Positions 17,546-27,025 of a stretch of 64,000 nt of DNA are shown here, one piece after another; position 1 is the first letter of the stretch, and every line of letters starts with the position of its first letter. The stretch spans positions 1 through 64,000 of the forward strand of contig JAKIZT010000008.1 of NCBI GenBank assembly GCA_022707885.1, given 5' to 3'. This DNA is from Caldisericales bacterium. GTDB taxonomy: Bacteria; Caldisericota; Caldisericia; JAAYUI01. Position numbers and translations under genes: made by a program. The notes below the pieces were generated by a model. That model was not told the DNA's origin, ran no database searches, and was given only the letters and a program-made list of their open reading frames with translations.

Positions 17546-18136
17546 TTAGCTGTCCTGAAGTGGTTTCTTGCGCTCAAGTTTTGGGTCAAACTTGTCAATG
17601 CTTGCTATCTCATCATCTGGGAGCCTCTCTGGTCTTGTTTTTTCGTCTGCAACCTGTTTTTCGGACATGACCGGGTTGAGCTCTGTCGAATGTTTCCCTA
17701 TATTAACCAGCGTAATGACCTGCCAGTCATCGGGTATCCCAAGAACTGCCCTGGTCTTTTTGGGGCTGTAGCCTGCAATCGGGTGAGCAACCAGCCCGAG
17801 TTCCGTGGCCCTCAGTATCATAAAGGCTGTTGCCATGCCGGTGTCAAAGAGGTAGTATTCCCTGTCGTATATTACGCAGTCATTCTCTTTTTTGGACAGT
17901 ACGGCAACAATCATCGAGTCCCTGAATGTCCATTCATTGCCCTTTGACATCACCTGCTGCATTTGCAGGAGCATGTCCGGGTCTTTCACAAAAACAAAGC
18001 GCCAGGGTTGGTTGTTAAAACAGGATGGTGCAAGTTTTAGAAAACCGATCAAGTCTTCGATGAGTGCATCGGTTATCTCTGCTTTTTCCAGTGATCTGTA
18101 AGCCCTTCTTGCCAAAATTGCATCTTTTACATCCAT
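17546..18136 (-). CDS. Nitroreductase-family flavoprotein
   Basis: 196 aa. The FMN-binding signature starts ARRAYRSLEKAEI, continues LAPSCFNNQPWRFVFVKD (phosphate and pyrimidine contacts) and has the later GLVAHPIAGYSPKKTRAVLG. Family members are FMN- and NAD(P)H-dependent dimers reducing nitro compounds, quinones or related substrates; the true substrate is not predictable. The C-terminal 40 residues are charged. It overlaps the peroxiredoxin gene by 10 bases, and the pair probably forms a redox-stress operon. Confidence 0.88.
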   Translation of the reverse strand: MDVKDAILARRAYRSLEKAEITDALIEDLIGFLKLAPSCFNNQPWRFVFVKDPDMLLQMQQVMSKGNEWTFRDSMIVAVLSKKENDCVIYDREYYLFDTGMATAFMILRATELGLVAHPIAGYSPKKTRAVLGIPDDWQVITLVNIGKHSTELNPVMSEKQVADEKTRPERLPDDEIASIDKFDPKLERKKPLQDS

Positions 18137-18582
18137 TTTCCAAGCTCCCCAACCATCTCTTTGATATCAGGAAGTTCTGATATGGGATAGATTTTGATGA
18201 ACCTTATAATTCCTTTCTTATCGACAATTATGTTTGCTCGCTCTGAGAAACCATCATTTTTCCTGAATATGCCAAGTAACGAGGCAAAATGCCCATGGGG
18301 CCAGAAATCTGATAAGAGTGGTGTTTTTTCTATTCCGAGTTCTTTTGCCCAGGCGTGTTTGCTAGGAACAGTGTCAACGCTCAGGCCGAGTGCAACAACT
18401 CCCATTTTTTCAAAATCATTTACATGTTCCTCCAGCGATTGCATCTGTTGGGCACAAACTTTTGTCCATGCCAGCGGGTGCCATGAGAGAAGGATCATCT
18501 TCCCTTCCAGTGATTTTTTACTCCATTCTTTTTTGTTGTGGTCGGTCAGTGTGAAATCTGGTAATATGTCTCCAATGTTCAT
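18127..18582 (-). CDS. Peroxiredoxin, 1-Cys type
   Basis: 151 aa, AhpC/TSA thioredoxin-fold family. The peroxidatic Cys is C43 in HPLAWTKVCAQQ, where the family has P-x-x-x-(T/S)-x-x-C. No other Cys is present, so any resolving thiol must come from a partner. It reduces hydrogen peroxide or organic peroxides. AAAGGAGG precedes the ATG, and a near-consensus promoter lies at 18601-18628. It is the first gene of the peroxiredoxin-nitroreductase-small protein operon. Confidence 0.9.
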   Translation of the reverse strand: MNIGDILPDFTLTDHNKKEWSKKSLEGKMILLSWHPLAWTKVCAQQMQSLEEHVNDFEKMGVVALGLSVDTVPSKHAWAKELGIEKTPLLSDFWPHGHFASLLGIFRKNDGFSERANIIVDKKGIIRFIKIYPISELPDIKEMVGELGKWM

Positions 18583-18600
18583 TTTTCCTCCTTTGGGTGA

Positions 18601-18628
18601 ATTATATGGTATTAGTCTTGATTATCAA
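18601..18628 (-). promoter_or_regulatory. Promoter of the peroxiredoxin operon
   Basis: On the minus strand TTGATA (18628-18623), a 16-base spacer and a perfect TATAAT (18606-18601). The leader is short and contains AAAGGAGG. Confidence 0.7.
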
Positions 18629-18729
18629 ATTCATTACTATTTATATGTACATCATCTTGGCTCACATTAATTTTAATAAATAATTTACATCTGATAATAT
18701 TGCAAAATAAACATGATACCAAATATTTA

Positions 18730-18757
18730 TTGTCAAATTGCTTTAATGGAATATCAC
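18730..18757 (+). promoter_or_regulatory. Possible promoter of the ClC gene
   Basis: TTGTCA at 18730-18735 and the weaker TATCAC at 18752-18757 are 16 bases apart; the GTG start follows after 7 bases, which again predicts an mRNA with almost no leader. No Shine-Dalgarno sequence is seen. Confidence 0.35.
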
Positions 18758-18764
18758 AATATTT

Positions 18765-20420
18765 GTGAACTACATAAAACATGAAAAAGTTGGATATTGG
18801 TTTGATATCCTACTCGCTATTTCCCTTGGTGGGCTTGCTTGCTTAACTGTTTATGGATTTGAGAAGATCTTGGAGCTTAGTGAATATTTTAATCCAGAGA
18901 GAATCAGCAAATTCTGGATTATCGCATTGCCATCATTGAGCGGTCTCGTTGTAGGATTAATTTCATATTTGCTCAAAATTAAATCCACAGAGCCAATTTT
19001 TGATACTGTTGCTGGGGCAAATTTCAAAAGACGTATTTTGGCAAAACCATCATCTTTACTAAAACCGGTTCTTGCCGCAATTTCTATTATAGGTGGCAAT
19101 CCAGTTGGCTCAGAAAAATCAGTTATAATGCTTGGAAGTACTGTTGCGGCATTGGCGGGTCGTTACTTGGATATTCCACACAAAAGAAGGCATCTTTTGA
19201 TTGGCTGTGGGGCTGCAGCAGGATTTGCCTCTGCATTTATGTCACCTCTTGCGGGTATACTATTTGTTATAGAGGTCATACTCATGGATTATAGCCCATA
19301 CTCTTTCTCAATGCTTGCTTTGTCGAGTGGAAGTGCTTTTCTTTTCTCCAAAGTGATTGGTTTGAAGCCTCTTTTTGTATTACCAGCACTTCTTGCTCCA
19401 AAAACAATTTATCTTTTTATTTTTGCGCTACTGGGAGTTGCATGCTCTTTATTGACATTCCTGTGGGAGAAACTGACGCTGTTTATTGAGAACAACAGAG
19501 AGAGGATCAAACACCATAAAATATTTGCTCCAATGATTGGAGGTTTTGTTGCTGGCATTATTTGTGTTTTTGTACCCATTATATGGGGTCCAGGTCTTAG
19601 TAACATAAATTTTGCGCTTGGTAGCGTACAGCCCGTTTTGTTCTCTCTTTTAGTTGTTGGTGCAAAGATTATTGGAACATCGTTTGCCCTTGGTCTTGGT
19701 GTTGCTGGGGGAGATCTGGCACCATCAGTGTTTATTGGCGCTTTTATTGGCGCTGCGTTTGCTCCGATAGCCCCTGAATATCTGCCGTTATTTGTTGTAG
19801 CGGGCATGTGCGCTCAGTTATCTTCCGCATTTCATGCTCCCCTCACGTCTATTCTTCTTGCAATAGAGATAGCTGGAGGGCGAATTCCAAATATATTGCC
19901 TATTGTTGTTGCAACTGCAATATCTTTCCTCCTTTCCACAAAGATTACACCAAGATCAATCTTCCAAGAAGGTCTTCATAGGTGTAATGTTCCGAGGAAA
20001 TTTGGGCAATTACAAAATCCGTTGGAAATAAAAATAAGAGAAATTATGTTGCAGAACCCTTTAGTGATCCAGAAAGACGAACCTGTCAAGCAGGCCATTG
20101 ACTTGATGAGAGAACATAATGTTACAGGTTTGCCTGTTCTCGATGGTGAAAAGCTTTTTGGTGTAATTACGCTTACGGATCTCAGAAGACATGTTACATC
20201 ACAGGATCTTGAAAAACCAACAAGTCTTTTCTGTTCCGTGGATCTTGTGACTATTTCACCAGCTACAACAATATCTGATTCTCTCACTATGATGCATGAG
20301 AACCAGGTTGGTAGATTACTTGTTGTGTCTCCATCCAACCCGAAGAAGCTCCTTGGGATTGTTTCGAAGAAAGATCTTCTGGAGCTGGCCACAAGACGCT
20401 ATGCGCAGATAGACGAGTAA
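18765..20420 (+). CDS. ClC-family chloride channel or H+/Cl- antiporter with CBS pair
   Basis: 551 aa. The membrane part (about residues 15-400) has ClC signatures in degenerate form: GGNPVGSEKSVIMLGSTVA in place of GREGPxVQ, GCGAAAGFASAFMSPLAG, and GVAGGDLAPSVFIGAFIG. The C-terminal 130 residues are two CBS domains (MLQNPLVIQKDEPVKQAI, then VGRLLVVSPSNPKKLLGIVS), which bind adenine nucleotides and gate the channel. The only plausible start is the GTG at 18765, without a clear ribosome site. Local GC is lower than in the flanking operons. Confidence 0.88.
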   Translation: MNYIKHEKVGYWFDILLAISLGGLACLTVYGFEKILELSEYFNPERISKFWIIALPSLSGLVVGLISYLLKIKSTEPIFDTVAGANFKRRILAKPSSLLKPVLAAISIIGGNPVGSEKSVIMLGSTVAALAGRYLDIPHKRRHLLIGCGAAAGFASAFMSPLAGILFVIEVILMDYSPYSFSMLALSSGSAFLFSKVIGLKPLFVLPALLAPKTIYLFIFALLGVACSLLTFLWEKLTLFIENNRERIKHHKIFAPMIGGFVAGIICVFVPIIWGPGLSNINFALGSVQPVLFSLLVVGAKIIGTSFALGLGVAGGDLAPSVFIGAFIGAAFAPIAPEYLPLFVVAGMCAQLSSAFHAPLTSILLAIEIAGGRIPNILPIVVATAISFLLSTKITPRSIFQEGLHRCNVPRKFGQLQNPLEIKIREIMLQNPLVIQKDEPVKQAIDLMREHNVTGLPVLDGEKLFGVITLTDLRRHVTSQDLEKPTSLFCSVDLVTISPATTISDSLTMMHENQVGRLLVVSPSNPKKLLGIVSKKDLLELATRRYAQIDE

Positions 20421-20445
20421 GGAAATGGATGCGGAGGGGGGTAAA

Positions 20446-21687
20446 GTGAAAAATAATATTTTTGCGAAGATCATCCTGTTAATCCTTCTCTGTTCAACAA
20501 CCGCAGGTTGCGGTTTATATGACCTGCCAGTAAAATGATTGAGCAGAAACAGAATAAAAGGCGAGTTAATTGAATATTTTTATGATTATAACAGGGAAGG
20601 GGCAAGAAATATAAAACCAATCACGCTCGAAGGGTCCACCGTTTATGCTTATGATGATCCTGGGTTGAACAGTGTGCGGGAGATTCTTACCGTTGAAGGC
20701 AAGATTGTTTCACGATTTATTTCTCCAGGAAGAGGTCTGGATTTGTACTTTTTGCATGATATTGGCAATTCAAGATATTTAGCTAGATATCGCATTTCTG
20801 GTGACAAAATATTTGACGTGCCAGTTCCAAAAGAAATCACCACAATTATTGGAAATAATTACAAGAGATCGGATTATGAAAAAGATCTTGTTTTCTGTCA
20901 GACAGATGACAGAAAAGCAGCTTATGTATATCAATATAAGGAATTTGCCAACAAGATAACATTTAAAAAGCCAATGCATTTTCTTCCTGAAATTTTCATG
21001 GCTTATGATGGTGAAAATCTCCACAGGTTCTCGCAGACGAAAGAGCTAAAGGAAATCCAGGTCATAAGTTTGGGTCAGGTTGGCGATCTGTCAAAAGCAA
21101 TCCTTGATACACAGCCATATGCAAGCTTTGAGGAAATGCCAAAAGCCATTTCGATATATGACGGCAAATCAGTTTTCTATTTCGATTATGATGATAATGG
21201 CAATCTTTTCCTTGCTTTGAAAAGGGATATCAAAGTGTTTGGCAAGAGCGCAGATTACAGAGCTTTTTCAACTAGCAAGGGTATTTACACAATAGAACCA
21301 AGGGTCAGGATTTCTGATCTCTTTCCAAAACCAAATCCTAAATGTGATTACAATTCATACTTCAATATATTAATTCCCGAACTGTGGGGCTATGTTCCTG
21401 TAACAACACTTGATATGGAATCACGTCAGATATACCCTCACCCAAATCTGTTTCAGAAAAAATCTGGCAGATACACAAATTTGTCAATCTTGTCTGATTA
21501 CAGTGAGCAATATTTATTGCTTTACAACATTTGGCCCATAAAGGATGAAATAGTTGCTGTTGCTGGTTGCGACATTTATTTGTATCTATTCTGCAAAAAT
21601 GGTGTGTATCTTGTAGAATATAGCAAGTTCGGGTCTAATCGAGATAAGCTAGAAATTATTGATATGTTGCCCAGAAATATCCCGTGA
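20446..21687 (+). pseudogene. Lipoprotein gene interrupted by an in-frame UGA
   Basis: A GTG at 20446 behind GGAGGGGGG starts a lipoprotein signal (MKNNIFAKIILLILL, then STTAGCG). It meets TGA at 20536-20538 after 30 codons. The same frame then continues open without a gap from 20539 for another 382 codons of unrecognised, beta-rich protein. Because the frame is unchanged, this looks like one lipoprotein gene of 413 codons with a single nonsense codon. Other genes in the window use UGA as a stop, so recoding is not general. A mutation, a sequence error, readthrough, or a short lipoprotein followed by a separate gene starting at TTG 20539 are the alternatives. Confidence 0.6.
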
Positions 21688-21780
21688 AAGTGTTTAACTG
21701 ATGCTATCACTTAGCGGAGGGAGAATTTGTTAAAACGGTTATGTCTTTTGGAGTGTCCAATCAGGCAGGAGGCAATAATT

Positions 21781-22539
21781 ATGGAAAAAGATGAAATAAA
21801 GCAGGTCATACAAAAGCACTACGGCGAAATTGCTGCCAAAAACGGTTCCGGGTGCTGTGGAAGCAGCTGCGGTTGTGGCGCCAGCATCACCAACGCACAG
21901 ATTGCAAAAAGCCTTGGATATACTGATTCAGAGATAGCATTTGCTTCGGAGGCCAATCTTGGCCTTGGCTGTGGCAATCCGACTGGAATGGGGAATATCG
22001 GGGAGGGCGAAACTATCCTTGATTTGGGTTCTGGTGCTGGCTTTGACTGCTTCCTGGCTGCGAAAAAGGTTGGCGATAAAGGCCATGTGATTGGTGTTGA
22101 CATGACCCAGGAAATGATTGACAGGGCAGGCCAAAATGCCAGAAAGAATGGTTTTGAAAATGTCGAATTCAGGCTCGGGGATATAGAAAAATTGCCTGTT
22201 GAAAACAACTCTGTTGACGTTGTCATAAGCAATTGCGTTATTAACCTTGCCCCGGACAAGCCAAAAGTCTTCAGCGAGGCCTTCCGAGTCCTTAAAAAAG
22301 GCGGCAGGATGTATATTTCAGACATTGTCTTGCTGAAGGACCTCACACCAGAGCAAAAAAGAAGTGAAGAGCTGATAGCAGGATGCGTTGGTGGGGCCCT
22401 ACTGAGGGACGATTACCTGGAAATAGTCAAAAAAGCAGGTTTTGAAGTCAATATCCTTTCAGAGGACAAGGGCATCAGTGAAAGGCAGTATCAGGGCATT
22501 CCTCTGGAGAGCCTCAAGATAGAAGCCAGGAAGATATAG
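21781..22539 (+). CDS. arsM: Arsenite S-adenosylmethionine methyltransferase
   Basis: 252 aa. SAM-binding motif I is ILDLGSGAGFDCFLAAKKVG, followed by VIGVDMTQEMIDRA. Arsenite-binding cysteines characteristic of ArsM are present: GLGCGNP early in the fold, SNCVINL and AGCVGGAL; an extra Cys-rich patch (SGCCGSSCGCG) sits at about residues 22-32. The enzyme methylates As(III), a detoxification step. The ATG at 21781 has AGGAGG upstream; the frame extends 18 codons further but without a site. No arsR is adjacent, so the induction route is unclear. Confidence 0.92.
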   Translation: MEKDEIKQVIQKHYGEIAAKNGSGCCGSSCGCGASITNAQIAKSLGYTDSEIAFASEANLGLGCGNPTGMGNIGEGETILDLGSGAGFDCFLAAKKVGDKGHVIGVDMTQEMIDRAGQNARKNGFENVEFRLGDIEKLPVENNSVDVVISNCVINLAPDKPKVFSEAFRVLKKGGRMYISDIVLLKDLTPEQKRSEELIAGCVGGALLRDDYLEIVKKAGFEVNILSEDKGISERQYQGIPLESLKIEARKI

Positions 22540-22572
22540 AATTCATTTCTCCACTCCCAGACAAGCTCTGTT

Positions 22573-23862
22573 TTATGGCAATTCACACCCGCAAATATTG
22601 AGTTCTTCGTAATCGTTGCCATTGAATTGTCTCACTCTTGTCCACATCGCATACTTGTTGTCAATAAAAATATTTAGGCACTGTGTGCTGTTTTCATCCA
22701 GCTGGAGATTGTTTTGAGTGTTTAGGTCGTAAAGGTATGGAACACCTGTAGAATTCTTCAGTTCACCTTTTCTCCAGCCAACATATGATTGGGTGATCAT
22801 GTCGGGAGCTTGATGATAATCAAGTGCACTTGTATCAGTAATAAATGTTGGCTGATTGTCGCTGATTTTTTTGTAGGCAACAGCCCAGAAAGTTCCATTG
22901 TTATTTGTCACTTTTTCATCCCAGCAAACATAGGTGTCATCTGCATTTGAACCTTGTGAAATAAAAGCAACATCAATCTCATTTGTTGTGATTGTAGTGG
23001 TGGTCTTGTTTTGAAGGTCAAAAACATAAACTCCCATATTGTTGTGGTCAGTTTTTGTTTCTGGACCTACGAAAAGAACGTATCTGTCATTCATGAAAAA
23101 TATGGATTGGCTTCCCGGTGTTGTTACAATCGGAAATTCTTGCTGTTTTGACATGTCGTAGCCATAGATGTCAAGACCCGTGGTTTCCTGGTTTCTGAAA
23201 TCAACCCAGCAGATATGGTTGCCATGTTTTTTGGGCGACGTGGCATAAACAGATTCCGGGGTTATTCTTTTTGAAGTCTTTGCATTGATGTCGTACAGAT
23301 ATATTGAACTAATGTCTTCGCCATCTTCTTTGACATATACAATATGGTCTCCATTTATCCATGGTTTGTATACAGTGATTGTGCTTGGGTATGGGTGTGA
23401 TTCAATGATTGTCTCTGTTTTTGTCCTGTAGTCATACATTTTTATTGTGTCATATCTTCCCTTGCCGACCGGCTGGTCATGTTTTTCATCCCATACAACC
23501 CTCTCTCCATCGGCCATATAACTTGAAACCATGCTCAGGACAGACTCTTCGGTTTCATGGATTGCCATGCCAAAAGTGTCTGGATCATGCAAGTTTAGTT
23601 TGTTGATATCAAGCGTAAACCCCATCCATCCGCCGTTTTTGGTGCTAACGGTTTCAGTAACCAGCGCCCTGTGCGAGTTGTCTTTGAATAGATCAATCAT
23701 CTCTGTGCCATTTCTTCTGTATTCCCACACAAAATGTTCACCGACTTTTCTTGCATCCAGATATGGTTTTGTGCCAGAGTTGCCATGCACCACAAAAATG
23801 ACTGCTCCAGTTGCAATGACGAGTATGGATACAACCAATACCCACAATATTTTTCTTTTCAT
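22573..23862 (-). CDS. Membrane-anchored TolB-like beta-propeller protein
   Basis: 429 aa. One N-terminal hydrophobic segment (ILWVLVVSILVIATGAVIFV) without a lipobox anchors or exports it. The rest contains repeats of the form I-x-L-Y-D-I-N-A-K-T-x-K and VYVFDLQNKTTTTIT, each followed by H-I-x-W-x-D, as in TolB/WD40-like propellers. It should be outside the cytoplasm; its partner is unknown. AGGAGG precedes the ATG. It converges on arsM and appears monocistronic. Confidence 0.7.
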   Translation of the reverse strand: MKRKILWVLVVSILVIATGAVIFVVHGNSGTKPYLDARKVGEHFVWEYRRNGTEMIDLFKDNSHRALVTETVSTKNGGWMGFTLDINKLNLHDPDTFGMAIHETEESVLSMVSSYMADGERVVWDEKHDQPVGKGRYDTIKMYDYRTKTETIIESHPYPSTITVYKPWINGDHIVYVKEDGEDISSIYLYDINAKTSKRITPESVYATSPKKHGNHICWVDFRNQETTGLDIYGYDMSKQQEFPIVTTPGSQSIFFMNDRYVLFVGPETKTDHNNMGVYVFDLQNKTTTTITTNEIDVAFISQGSNADDTYVCWDEKVTNNNGTFWAVAYKKISDNQPTFITDTSALDYHQAPDMITQSYVGWRKGELKNSTGVPYLYDLNTQNNLQLDENSTQCLNIFIDNKYAMWTRVRQFNGNDYEELNICGCELP

Positions 23863-23987
23863 GCCCCCTCCTTAGTATTTCAAGCTCATGATAATGACAT
23901 ATAGTCGAATGCGCAAATTTGGTAGTTGGCTCCCATTTTGCAATCAAGCTTCCTTTGTATGGTGTAAAAAGATTGCTACCTCGATGG

Positions 23988-24006
23988 GGAGGGTACCCAA
24001 GTGGTT
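23988..24006 (+). other. 19-base match to a tRNA 5' end, no complete tRNA
   Basis: GGAGGGTACCCAAGTGGTT looks like the acceptor stem plus D-arm start of bacterial Ser/Tyr-class tRNAs. The matching D-stem GGG, an anticodon arm and a T-arm do not follow, so this is a fragment or a coincidence. Confidence 0.25.
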
Positions 24007-24060
24007 GTTAATATCTTGCCAGGTTTCGGCAATTTATTGGTAGCATTGTTGTAGTTAGTT

Positions 24061-25164
24061 CTATAATTCCAGATATACGTCTATCTTGATGGAATCAGCG
24101 TATTTCTGGTACCAGTTGTTCTCTGCCTCTATCTTTTTTATCGTGTAGAGATAATTCACAACATCTTTCCATACAGCCTCAAAGTTGGGTTTAGGTTTCT
24201 TGCCGCCATCAGTGAAGAAATAGTCCCAGGCATAGGTTTCGTAGTCCATCTTCAGTACTACAAAACTGCCATTGGCTTCAATTACATCCGAGATTTCGCC
24301 TATCTTCAACGAGAACGCCACTTTTTCCATTTGTGGGGGGAGGTAACCCTTTGGCACCAGCTGTGACATCCTGCCGCCATTCTGGCCGCTTTCCCTCTCC
24401 TCCGAGTACATTGTTGCCACATCTGCAAAAGTTTTGTCTTTTCCGATCATGGCTTTGAGGCTCTCGGCGTATTTTCTTGTTGGCTCATAGAGCTCCTTGC
24501 CGTCAATCTTCTCGTCGTAAAGTACCACTATTTGTGAAAGGCCAAGCAGTTTTGATTCGAAAAATTCTTTTGCCTGCTCTTTCGTTACCTTCAGATCTTT
24601 GGTTACGTTGTCTGATACCTTTTGTCTGATCACTTGCCTGATAAATATTGGATCACCCTTGATTGTTTCCTTGAGTCCTTCGATCCCGCCGAGATCGGTG
24701 AGCTCTTTTTCGAGCGATTGCCTTGAACCTGCCTGATGAACTCTTGCATCTACCTCCGAGGCAATAGCTGCATCAATCTCTTTTGATGTTGGAAGAATAC
24801 CGTTTTTCTTTGCATAGTCTTCGTAAACAGCATATTCTACAAGCTGGTTCAGCGCGTCTTCCCTGGTTGCTTGCAGCATTGAAGTGTTTTTTGAATCATC
24901 GATATCTGTTCCTTCAGCGAGGGCCTGTTGTCTAGTAATGTTGACCAACTGTGAAAAAACTGACAATGGTACTTCAATGTCCCCAACCTTTGCCACCACA
25001 CCCGTTGGGCCTTTCATTTTTGGCTGGGAGACAGGCCTTTCCACTGTTTTTGTATCTTCTGTGGTCTTGTTTTTAAAATATTCTACCAGTGTAAGTGTCG
25101 CACCGGCCACAAGCCCTAGGGCTATGACAGACAAAATGATTATCCTGAGATAGTTCTTTTTCAC
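24061..25164 (-). CDS. Membrane-anchored parvulin-type peptidyl-prolyl isomerase
   Basis: 367 aa. A membrane helix at about residues 5-25 is followed by a SurA/PrsA-like N-domain (EVPLSVFSQLVNITRQQ, LNQLVEYAVYEDYAKKNG) and a rotamase domain (QIVVLYDEKI, KTFADVATMYSEE, QNGGRMSQLVPKGYLPPQ, AFSLKIGEISDVI, SFVVLKM). It should catalyse proline isomerisation and folding of exported proteins. The GTG at 25164 is chosen because a consensus promoter ends 7 bases before it; a TTG at 25221 would lie upstream of that promoter. No ribosome site, so a leaderless message is likely. Confidence 0.85.
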   Translation of the reverse strand: MKKNYLRIIILSVIALGLVAGATLTLVEYFKNKTTEDTKTVERPVSQPKMKGPTGVVAKVGDIEVPLSVFSQLVNITRQQALAEGTDIDDSKNTSMLQATREDALNQLVEYAVYEDYAKKNGILPTSKEIDAAIASEVDARVHQAGSRQSLEKELTDLGGIEGLKETIKGDPIFIRQVIRQKVSDNVTKDLKVTKEQAKEFFESKLLGLSQIVVLYDEKIDGKELYEPTRKYAESLKAMIGKDKTFADVATMYSEERESGQNGGRMSQLVPKGYLPPQMEKVAFSLKIGEISDVIEANGSFVVLKMDYETYAWDYFFTDGGKKPKPNFEAVWKDVVNYLYTIKKIEAENNWYQKYADSIKIDVYLEL

Positions 25165-25171
25165 GGAAGTG

Positions 25172-25199
25172 ATTTTACATTCAGGATACCGGTTGTCAA
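25172..25199 (-). promoter_or_regulatory. Consensus promoter with no room for a leader
   Basis: On the minus strand a perfect TTGACA (25199-25194), 16 bases and TAAAAT (25177-25172), then CACTTCC and the GTG start at 25164. The predicted +1 is the base before, or the first base of, the start codon. Confidence 0.7.
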
Positions 25200-25243
25200 A
25201 GGGCTTTATGGAAACTGGCAAGATTTTCAGTTAATATCTGATT

Positions 25244-27025
25244 ATGGATACCCGCTATTACAAAGGAGACCAGAACCTTTCGTGGGACGCTCTTCTTGTG
25301 GCAAAGGCACTGCTTGATCTGGCTGGCAGCGCGACATTCTTCATACAGGACGAAAAGCTTGGAACAGCCGATTATAAACTGGAGTATAACAATAAATTTG
25401 CCCTCACGACCGACTATTGCGGAAAGCTTACGGGTGCCGTATGGATCCATCAAGATACATCTTCAGGCCCATTCTATGCCTTGCCTGTGGAGCCTTATAC
25501 CTATAAAAAGTTTGGGTTCTCACTTAAAAGAATAACTGATTCATATGAGAGAGTCGCAAAACTCTTTGAGATGGGAAAAGAGCTTGGTGATCTCGGCATT
25601 AACTTGAGGCCTGGCCAGATGCTGAGAGGGCTCACAGAGGGCGAGAGATATGTAGGTATTGTACCAACGACGCAGGATGAAAAATCCATATCATCCTACA
25701 GACTCGCTGATGACGGTCTCATGGAGAGATATTATTTTATGTTCCTTGCTTGTTACAGGGGGGCTCTCCAGTCGGTTTCGAGAGAAAAATGGCCTGATAT
25801 TAAAGCAAGAGCCAAGAGGATACTTGGCATGGCAAATGAGCTCCTCTCATCAAAACCGGAAGCCACAATCTCGGACTTGCAGGAGACCTTTTGGAGGTTT
25901 GGTTTTTCTGAATTTTTTAATACTATACCCCCAAAGATAATGAGGGCATCAGAAGTCTTTGATGTAAAGGGGGAAATAGGTCACATTGTTTTGCTCACCC
26001 TTTTAAGAAACACAGAAGCATTTGTTGAAAGCTATAATGAGGCACTCAACAAGACCCATCTTCCTTTAAAAAGGCTCAAGCTCAGAGATGGTGTGATGGA
26101 ACTTCCCTATTACATTGAATGTGAGTATGAGGGGCGCCTTGTAAGGTGGCACATCAGGGCGCATTTCGGCGAGAAGCTTGTCCTGAAAATGACATATCGC
26201 AATGCTGAGCCGAAAACAATGACCATTTCAAATCCCCCTTCGTTTGATGAGCTCAAAAATGGTCTCGTTGGACTTTTTGGTTGCCACACCCTCATTGGCA
26301 AGGCTGGCCCACTTCTTGCTGAATTGAGCAGGCCACCAAAGATTATTTCGCTACCGGAGCAAGGTTCGAAGTACGCCCCGATGGTTGGCCATCTCACAAA
26401 AGAATTGCAATCAATGGGGATAAATTATCCTGGTGGGGAATTCTTGAGGATAGGGTTGCGTGCAATCGACACAATGGAGCTCCTCGGTGACGAAGAGATT
26501 TTTCTTCCACCTTTTTTGAGGGCGTTTTGGGGAGAGGCAAGAACTGCTTCCTGGATTGCCAGACACTGGAAAGAAGAAGCAACAACAGCAAAAGAGATGC
26601 TTGAGAGCCTTCACCTCGACGAAGGGCAATTGCTTACGCTGGCAAAATATGCCATTCTGGAATATGAAGATGCACTGCCCAATCCTGTCCCACCGAAGAT
26701 GGCGAAATTGGGCAATATAGCTGGAATATCGAAACCACTTACAACAAGGGTGTATGCAAAGCTGAAAGAGTTGATTGAAACAAGAGAAGTTCTCCTCTCT
26801 GAGCGCAGAGAGAAAATGGCAGATTTTCAAAAATCAGGGGAACTCCTTGATGTTGAAATGGCAATAAAGCTTGTGTCAGTTGGCATCCTGAAAAGGTTTG
26901 AACAGCTGACTTCGCTTTTTTATGTGAATAACAGACCTTATGCAATCAGTTTCTATCTGGCATTCGGTCCGGAAATCCTCAACAGGATTGCACAGGGCGC
27001 CATAACCAGGAGGGAGCCATGCTAA
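25244..27025 (+). CDS. Large cytosolic protein, unknown
   Basis: 593 aa, not recognised. It has no signal peptide or membrane helix and is mixed alpha/beta. Notable segments are a Trp/Tyr-rich first 90 residues (WDALLVAKALLDLAGSATFF), a middle helical block, and a strongly helical, Lys/Glu-rich end (KLKELIETREVLLSERREKM). No nucleotide-binding or metal motif is evident. The ATG at 25244 lacks a ribosome site; TAATAT at 25232-25237 is 6 bases before it, which would fit a leaderless start, though no good -35 is seen. The next gene, a lipoprotein, overlaps it by 7 bases, so the two are coupled. Confidence 0.65.
   Translation: MDTRYYKGDQNLSWDALLVAKALLDLAGSATFFIQDEKLGTADYKLEYNNKFALTTDYCGKLTGAVWIHQDTSSGPFYALPVEPYTYKKFGFSLKRITDSYERVAKLFEMGKELGDLGINLRPGQMLRGLTEGERYVGIVPTTQDEKSISSYRLADDGLMERYYFMFLACYRGALQSVSREKWPDIKARAKRILGMANELLSSKPEATISDLQETFWRFGFSEFFNTIPPKIMRASEVFDVKGEIGHIVLLTLLRNTEAFVESYNEALNKTHLPLKRLKLRDGVMELPYYIECEYEGRLVRWHIRAHFGEKLVLKMTYRNAEPKTMTISNPPSFDELKNGLVGLFGCHTLIGKAGPLLAELSRPPKIISLPEQGSKYAPMVGHLTKELQSMGINYPGGEFLRIGLRAIDTMELLGDEEIFLPPFLRAFWGEARTASWIARHWKEEATTAKEMLESLHLDEGQLLTLAKYAILEYEDALPNPVPPKMAKLGNIAGISKPLTTRVYAKLKELIETREVLLSERREKMADFQKSGELLDVEMAIKLVSVGILKRFEQLTSLFYVNNRPYAISFYLAFGPEILNRIAQGAITRREPC

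Noticed and set aside
20536..20580. Selenocysteine insertion at the in-frame UGA
   Set aside because: The bases after the UGA are AT-rich and form no stem with a suitable loop, and the protein context is not a known selenoprotein.
22540..22572. A terminator between arsM and the convergent propeller gene
   Set aside because: No stem with a T-run is visible in the 33-base gap.
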